Source: Desulfonatronospira sp. (GTDB lineage Bacteria > Desulfobacterota > Desulfovibrionia > Desulfovibrionales > Desulfonatronovibrionaceae). Taken from it: a stretch of 16,059 nt of DNA. Positions 12,412-16,059 of the stretch are shown here, piece after piece. Positions within the stretch are counted from its first letter, which is position 1. Each line of letters opens with the position of its first letter. The translations under genes and the position numbers were made by a program. The notes beneath the pieces were generated by a model that was given only the letters and a program-made list of their open reading frames with translations, ran no database searches and was not told where the DNA came from. The stretch is taken from positions 1-16,059 of the forward strand of contig PWSL01000146.1 in NCBI GenBank assembly GCA_003563255.1. The letters run 5' to 3'.

Positions 12412-12446
12412 CTATCGCCTGCCAATGGACTGGAGATGTTCCAGCT

Positions 12447-12794
12447 TTAGTCATCGCCCTTCAAAGCCTCCACAGCCCTTTCTTCATCCTGGTGAATTTC
12501 AAAAACCCCTCTGTCCAGCCTGGTAATGGACAAAAGCCTGCTCACATTTGTTCCTACCCCGCACAACACCAGCCTGCCCCGGCCCTGCATGGTCTTAGCG
12601 GATGAAATCAGGGCGGAGAGGCCTGAACTGTCCATAAAATCAACCCCTGAGAGATCCAGGGCGACTTTTTTTTCCCCCTGCAGGATGTAATCCACCATCC
12701 AGCCCTTGAAGCTGGAGGCATTTTGAGCGTCAATCATTTGCACCAGGGGTCTTATGACCAGCACATCCCCATATGTTCTGGATTCAAAGTCCAT
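12447..12794 (-). CDS. STAS-domain anti-sigma factor antagonist (SpoIIAA/RsbV-like)
   Basis: This 115-residue protein is a single STAS domain with the phosphorylation segment VDFMDSSGLSALISS; Ser57 aligns with the regulatory Ser58 of SpoIIAA. In partner switching, an RsbW-type kinase phosphorylates this Ser and a PP2C phosphatase removes the phosphate, so the protein cycles between free and bound states. The adjacent upstream gene encodes such a phosphatase, and the two overlap by 11 bp, so they are surely co-expressed. The ATG at 12794 is preferred over 12839 because GGAAG sits 5 bases upstream (12800-12804) and the domain starts right after it. No kinase is encoded in the window. Its place at the head of an export operon suggests post-translational control of polysaccharide production, as for SypA in Vibrio. 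Confidence 0.88.
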   Translation of the reverse strand: MDFESRTYGDVLVIRPLVQMIDAQNASSFKGWMVDYILQGEKKVALDLSGVDFMDSSGLSALISSAKTMQGRGRLVLCGVGTNVSRLLSITRLDRGVFEIHQDEERAVEALKGDD

Positions 12795-13965
12795 TGCCAC
12801 TTCCTTTACCGTCTTGGAATCCACTGCCGGATTGAACATAAAGGCCTGTCAGGTCGTCAATAAAGCCCACTATCCCGGAAGCCGCCTCAGCAACCTCATT
12901 GGGCAGGTCCTTTATTCTGAAACCTCCCCTGGACATGGAGCTGAAGCAAAGCTGTCTGAAAGCCTCGTATCCGAAAATCTTATCTCCGTTGACCAGGCAC
13001 TCGTAAAAACCATCAGTATACATGAAAAGCTCCCAGTCTCCAGTGCATTGCATACCGGCTGCCGGAAACTCATCTTCCAGCAAGCCCAGCAGGACTGATG
13101 TAGGCTCAATCTCCTGCAGACCACGGCTGTCCCGGAAAAAAGCCGGGCAATGACCGGCATTAATATATTCCAGACTGTTTTTATGCGGATCAATGTCCAA
13201 AGCCATGAGAGTAACAAAGTCCCCCATATTTCCCACAGTCTGCATGAGCTGCCTGTTGAGATTACTGACAAGCTTGGACAGGGGAATGACGGCGGCATAC
13301 TCGAAATGAAAAAAACTGCGCACCATGGACATTATAAAGGCCGCCCTGGCCCCGTGCCCGGACACATCTGCAACTACACATCTCAAACACTCATTTTCCA
13401 GGGGCAGATAATCATAATAGTCCCCCCCGGCCAGCCCTGAGGGCTTGTAAAAACCGTGCACATGCAGATGGCGGTTGCTGTAACCCCCTGCAGGCAGAAT
13501 GCTTCGCTGCAGCTCATCCATAGCCTCCAGTTCCCGGGACAGTTCTTTGTGGGCCGCCTGCGCTGAACGTCTGGCCTGCAGAAGCTCCAGGTGGTTCTTT
13601 ATTCTGGCCTTTATAATGGGAAAGTGGTAGGGTTTGGCTATGTAATCCACAGCTCCTATGGAAAGTCCATAAGCTTCATCTTCGGAGTCGGATTTACCTG
13701 TCACAAATATTATTGGGATGCCGGCAGTACCGGGATTGGCCTTGATCCTTCTGCATACTTCGTAACCGTCAATCCCGGGCATCAAAATATCCAGAAGAAT
13801 AAGGTCAGGTGGGTCGGCTCCAAAAACTATCCTCAGGGCCTTTTCCCCGTCCAGGGCTGATTGAACCGTGTAATCCTTTTTAAGCAGCGTGCTCAGAATA
13901 CGGATATTCTGGTTTGAGTCATCCACCAGCAGTATTTTGTAATATTGTCTGGAATTGTCCTGCAT
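12784..13965 (-). CDS. Response regulator with PP2C/SpoIIE (RsbU-type) phosphatase domain
   Basis: This 393-residue cytoplasmic protein has a receiver domain at residues 10-125 with acidic pair Asp15-Asp16, phospho-acceptor Asp59, Thr89 and Lys111, then a coiled-coil linker (about 125-158), then a SpoIIE-type PP2C domain with metal-binding motifs GGDYYD (180-185), DVSGHGA (200-206), YTDGFYE and DDLTGLYV. Phosphorylation of the receiver by a sensor kinase should switch the phosphatase, whose likely substrate is the phospho-STAS protein encoded next. HsbR of Pseudomonas has a comparable REC-PP2C design but also carries a kinase domain, absent here. Start ATG 13965 has AAGGAC upstream. It is the first gene of the minus-strand operon, divergent from the MFS gene. 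Confidence 0.88.
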   Translation of the reverse strand: MQDNSRQYYKILLVDDSNQNIRILSTLLKKDYTVQSALDGEKALRIVFGADPPDLILLDILMPGIDGYEVCRRIKANPGTAGIPIIFVTGKSDSEDEAYGLSIGAVDYIAKPYHFPIIKARIKNHLELLQARRSAQAAHKELSRELEAMDELQRSILPAGGYSNRHLHVHGFYKPSGLAGGDYYDYLPLENECLRCVVADVSGHGARAAFIMSMVRSFFHFEYAAVIPLSKLVSNLNRQLMQTVGNMGDFVTLMALDIDPHKNSLEYINAGHCPAFFRDSRGLQEIEPTSVLLGLLEDEFPAAGMQCTGDWELFMYTDGFYECLVNGDKIFGYEAFRQLCFSSMSRGGFRIKDLPNEVAEAASGIVGFIDDLTGLYVQSGSGFQDGKGSGNGL

Positions 13966-14061
13966 GTTGTCCTTGCTGCTTATGTCCCTACCTCTTCAGG
14001 GCTATTAAGGTCAAGCTGTCACGCCTTGTTTCCAGGAGCCTTTTACAGTGAAAACCCGGTA

Positions 14062-14090
14062 TTGACCATTTATCAGCACTAAAATATCTT
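14062..14090 (+). promoter_or_regulatory. Candidate sigma70-type promoter for the MFS gene
   Basis: TTGACC (14062-14067) and TATCTT (14085-14090) are separated by 17 bp. The -35 matches 5 of 6 and the -10 matches 4 of 6 consensus bases. The start codon lies about 80 bp downstream. This is a sequence match only. Confidence 0.4.
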
Positions 14091-14144
14091 TTTATTCCGG
14101 GTTGCGGGCACAGTCCGCCCTGGTCAGTGACATTGGATAAAAAC

Positions 14145-14158
14145 CGGGGTATACCCCG
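14145..14158. promoter_or_regulatory. Perfect palindrome CGGGGTATACCCCG, possible operator
   Basis: A 14-bp perfect palindrome sits 17 bp before the GTG start of the MFS gene and just upstream of its Shine-Dalgarno sequence. G-tract/TATA palindromes of this kind resemble operators of CsoR/RcnR-type metal regulators, but no regulator gene is nearby. Confidence 0.4.
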
Positions 14159-14175
14159 CGGCTAAAGGAGATGAC

Positions 14176-15510
14176 GTGAGCGCCTTAACACAGATCAGGC
14201 GCAGGGAAGTCCTGGGCTGGGCCATGTATGATTTCGCCAACCAGGCCTATACCACCCTCATCATCACCGTAATCTACGGAGTGGTCTTTACCCGAGTAAT
14301 CGTAGGCGACGGTCCCGACTTCAGGCTTGGCAATCTCCTCTGGAGCACTTCCCTTTGTATCAGCTACGCTCTGGTGGTTCTGATGGCCCCCATTTGCGGG
14401 GCCGTTATGGATCATACCCGGAGCAGCAAAAAATTTCTCTTCGCCGCCTACCTGATCACAGTCTCAACCACAGCCTGTCTCTATTTTATCACGCCTGGCA
14501 TGGTTGTTGCGGCCATGTTTTTGATAATTATCTCCAATTTCTCCTATTCCATAGGTGAATCCTTCATCGCCGGCTTTCTGCCCAAACTCGGTCCTCCCGA
14601 GGCCCTGGGCAGGATTTCAGGCTTCGGATGGGCCCTGGGTTACCTGGGTGGTCTGGCCTCTACCGGCATTGTACTGCTGGGACTGGGGGGTATCCAGGAG
14701 GACAACTTTGAAAACTTGCGCCTTGTAGGTCCCTTGGCAGGAACATTTTTCCTGGTGGGAGCCATTCCAACCTTTATTTGGCTAAGGGAAAAGGGACAGT
14801 CCAGACCGTTTTTCTCTGCTGGAAAGGCCGTGCAAAACGGCTGGGTCAGGATACGCACCACCATCTCAGACCTGCCTGTATTCAGGGACCTGGTCGTATT
14901 TCTGCTCTCCCTGTTTTTTTCCATGGCCGGTCTTTATATCATCATCAGCTTCACTTTTATTTATGGAGACCAGGTCATAGGATGGGAGCCACGAATCCAG
15001 ATGCTTATGTTCGTTGTTACACAGGTAACTGCCGCATGCGGGGCCCTGGGCTTCGGTCTTCTACAGGACCGCCTGGGAGCCAAAAAGACCTTCAACCTGA
15101 CCCTGGTCCTCTGGATGGTCTCCATCACTCTTATCTACCTGACACCTCAACTGACAGTTATGCTTAACCGTCTCATGGCCCCGGAACTGGAACCTCAGCA
15201 TCTCTTTCTGGCAGTCGGCTGCCTGGCGGGATTGGGACTGGGCTCATTGCAGTCCTGCGCCAGGACCATGGTGGGCAGGTTTACTCCCAAAAACAAGGAG
15301 GCCGAGTTCTTTGGTTTCTGGGGGGTCAGCATAAGGTTGGCAGCCATAATGGGCGTTCTGGGCCTGGGGGTCCTTCAGATGCTGGTAGGTCTGCAGGCGG
15401 CAGTCCTTCTTTGCCTGGTATTTTTTGCCGTTTCCCTTTTCATCAACCTTTTTGTGGATGAAAACCGGGGCTTTCGCCGTGCTGCAGAATATATAAATAA
15501 ACCAGGATGA
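14176..15510 (+). CDS. MFS transporter, UMF1 / Atg22-like family
   Basis: This 444-residue integral membrane protein has about 12 hydrophobic helices. The opening GWAMYDFANQAYTTLIITVI is the hallmark of the UMF1 (Atg22-like) branch of the major facilitator superfamily, and FGFWGVSIRLAAIMG and the LGLGSLQSCARTMV segment agree with it. The substrate is not known; eukaryotic Atg22 exports amino acids from vacuoles, but bacterial members are mostly uncharacterised. The GTG start at 14176 is supported by AAAGGAG at 14164-14170. The gene is divergent from the phosphatase/STAS operon and has its own candidate promoter and a palindrome in the leader. It seems intact. It is not obviously part of the polysaccharide system. 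Confidence 0.85.
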   Translation: MSALTQIRRREVLGWAMYDFANQAYTTLIITVIYGVVFTRVIVGDGPDFRLGNLLWSTSLCISYALVVLMAPICGAVMDHTRSSKKFLFAAYLITVSTTACLYFITPGMVVAAMFLIIISNFSYSIGESFIAGFLPKLGPPEALGRISGFGWALGYLGGLASTGIVLLGLGGIQEDNFENLRLVGPLAGTFFLVGAIPTFIWLREKGQSRPFFSAGKAVQNGWVRIRTTISDLPVFRDLVVFLLSLFFSMAGLYIIISFTFIYGDQVIGWEPRIQMLMFVVTQVTAACGALGFGLLQDRLGAKKTFNLTLVLWMVSITLIYLTPQLTVMLNRLMAPELEPQHLFLAVGCLAGLGLGSLQSCARTMVGRFTPKNKEAEFFGFWGVSIRLAAIMGVLGLGVLQMLVGLQAAVLLCLVFFAVSLFINLFVDENRGFRRAAEYINKPG

Positions 15511-15965
15511 TACTCAATACTTGCTGTAGTGTTTTTTTTGCTTTTATGAAAATTGGCTGCAGATAGTTCCCTTACAACACTCTGGAGTTATTGCATTTTT
15601 CGATATTTAAAATATCAGGTGATGTCACCATTTTCATTGACGTGGCATAACAGTGTAAGTTAACCGCTCACAAAATGTCCACGGATGATCCGCAAGGAAA
15701 AAAAATGAATCGCCAGAGGCAAGATATTTAGAAAACGTGATCAATGTAAACTAAATAAGAACATCACTAAATATCCAGTTGTATTAATAATTGTAACTAT
15801 TCATAACCTGATAAAACTGATCAATCTAAGCGCACCGCTGATATCCAGGGTCCGGAGGCTTTGCAAACTGGGCATAAACTACCTGAAAGACGTAGGAAGC
15901 GTTAATCAGTATCTGTTTAGCGCTTTTAAGGAAAGCAGGGGCTTCGGTGTTGATTACTGGCATAA
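15511..15965. other. Intergenic region without recognisable gene
   Basis: No recognised gene is present. There are two adjacent palindromes, GATATTT-A-AAATATC (15602-15616) and GGTGA-TG-TCACC (15618-15629), possibly a binding site. From 15709 a start-less plus-strand frame stays open to the window end (it includes LISRVRRLCKLGINYLKDVG and FSAFKESRGFGVDYWHKAW); I do not recognise it. An 18-codon frame (MSTDDPQGKKMNRQRQDI) precedes it. These may be remnants of a gene lost at the repeat that follows. Confidence 0.5.
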
Positions 15966-16059
15966 GGCTTGGGGACTGTCCCCCGCTGATTACTATCTGT
16001 GCAGGTTCACACAACTTCGCATTTGTCTTTTTTTTATTTGTGCAGAAAAGGTGTCACGG
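15966..16059. mobile_element. Short copy of the GGGGACTGTCCCC element, cut by the window end
   Basis: GGCTTGGGGACTGTCCCC opens the element, then GTGCAGGTTCAC.CAACTTCGC.TTTGT matches 6250-6275 and TTTGTGCAG.AAAGGTGTC matches 6514-6533. The right inverted end would lie just past the window. Confidence 0.7.

Noticed and set aside
12795..12839. Longer STAS start at 12839
   Set aside because: It overlaps the phosphatase gene by 56 bp and lacks the Shine-Dalgarno sequence seen before 12794.
15826..16014. Minus-strand 62-residue ORF
   Set aside because: Its start lies in the repeat element, no Shine-Dalgarno sequence or known domain is visible, and it opposes an equally doubtful plus-strand frame.

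Overview
The window looks like a bacterial chromosome with moderate GC. The gene content fits a Gram-negative bacterium: a lipobox lipoprotein, a TPR outer-membrane beta-barrel protein, GTG and TTG starts, and dense small repeats. A sulfate-reducing deltaproteobacterium (Desulfobacterota) is my best guess, but that is inference and nothing here proves the taxon.

Region 1 (1-5050, genes on +) is a decaying accessory island. It holds small toxin-antitoxin and phage-type genes: two DUF433 proteins, a Phd/YefM-type antitoxin, a small Cys-rich protein and two ORF6N proteins. Several genes are broken. A DUF5615 toxin and a PIN toxin each end after their first conserved block, where copies of a dispersed repeat begin. 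One ORF6N gene has a 3' frameshift. A MarR-type EPS-associated regulator is split by a 55-bp palindromic insertion. The repeat carries the 13-bp palindrome GGGGTCAGACCCC followed by AATGCC, with about a dozen full or degenerate copies, all before 5.05 kb. Three copies share an exactly colinear 135-bp module. One of these is continuous with the 3' end of a REP-associated tyrosine transposase (RAYT) remnant (4055-4312), which suggests where the repeat came from. Two copies lie at the right end of a ~365-bp direct repeat rich in hairpins.

Region 2 (5098-13965, all on -) is a probable synthase-dependent exopolysaccharide operon. In transcription order it encodes a response regulator with a PP2C/SpoIIE phosphatase, a STAS-domain antagonist, two small TPR proteins, a TPR plus beta-barrel outer-membrane protein, a processive family-2 glycosyltransferase and a GH26-like lipoprotein. 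The model I infer is that the GT2 polymerises and exports a glycan across the inner membrane, the TPR proteins and barrel carry it through the periplasm and outer membrane, the GH26 lipoprotein trims it, and the phosphatase/STAS pair controls it by partner switching. The set resembles Pga/Bcs-type systems in architecture but lacks their PilZ and deacetylase parts. Palindromic elements have entered this operon too: one lies between porin and GT2, and a nested set between GT2 and GH26 supplies the last codons of the GT2 gene.

Region 3 (14176-15510, +) is a divergent MFS transporter of the UMF1/Atg22-like type, with a candidate promoter and a perfect GGGGTATACCCC palindrome in its leader. The last ~550 bp have no recognisable gene and end in a second copy of the GGGGACTGTCCCC element found at 6216-6556.
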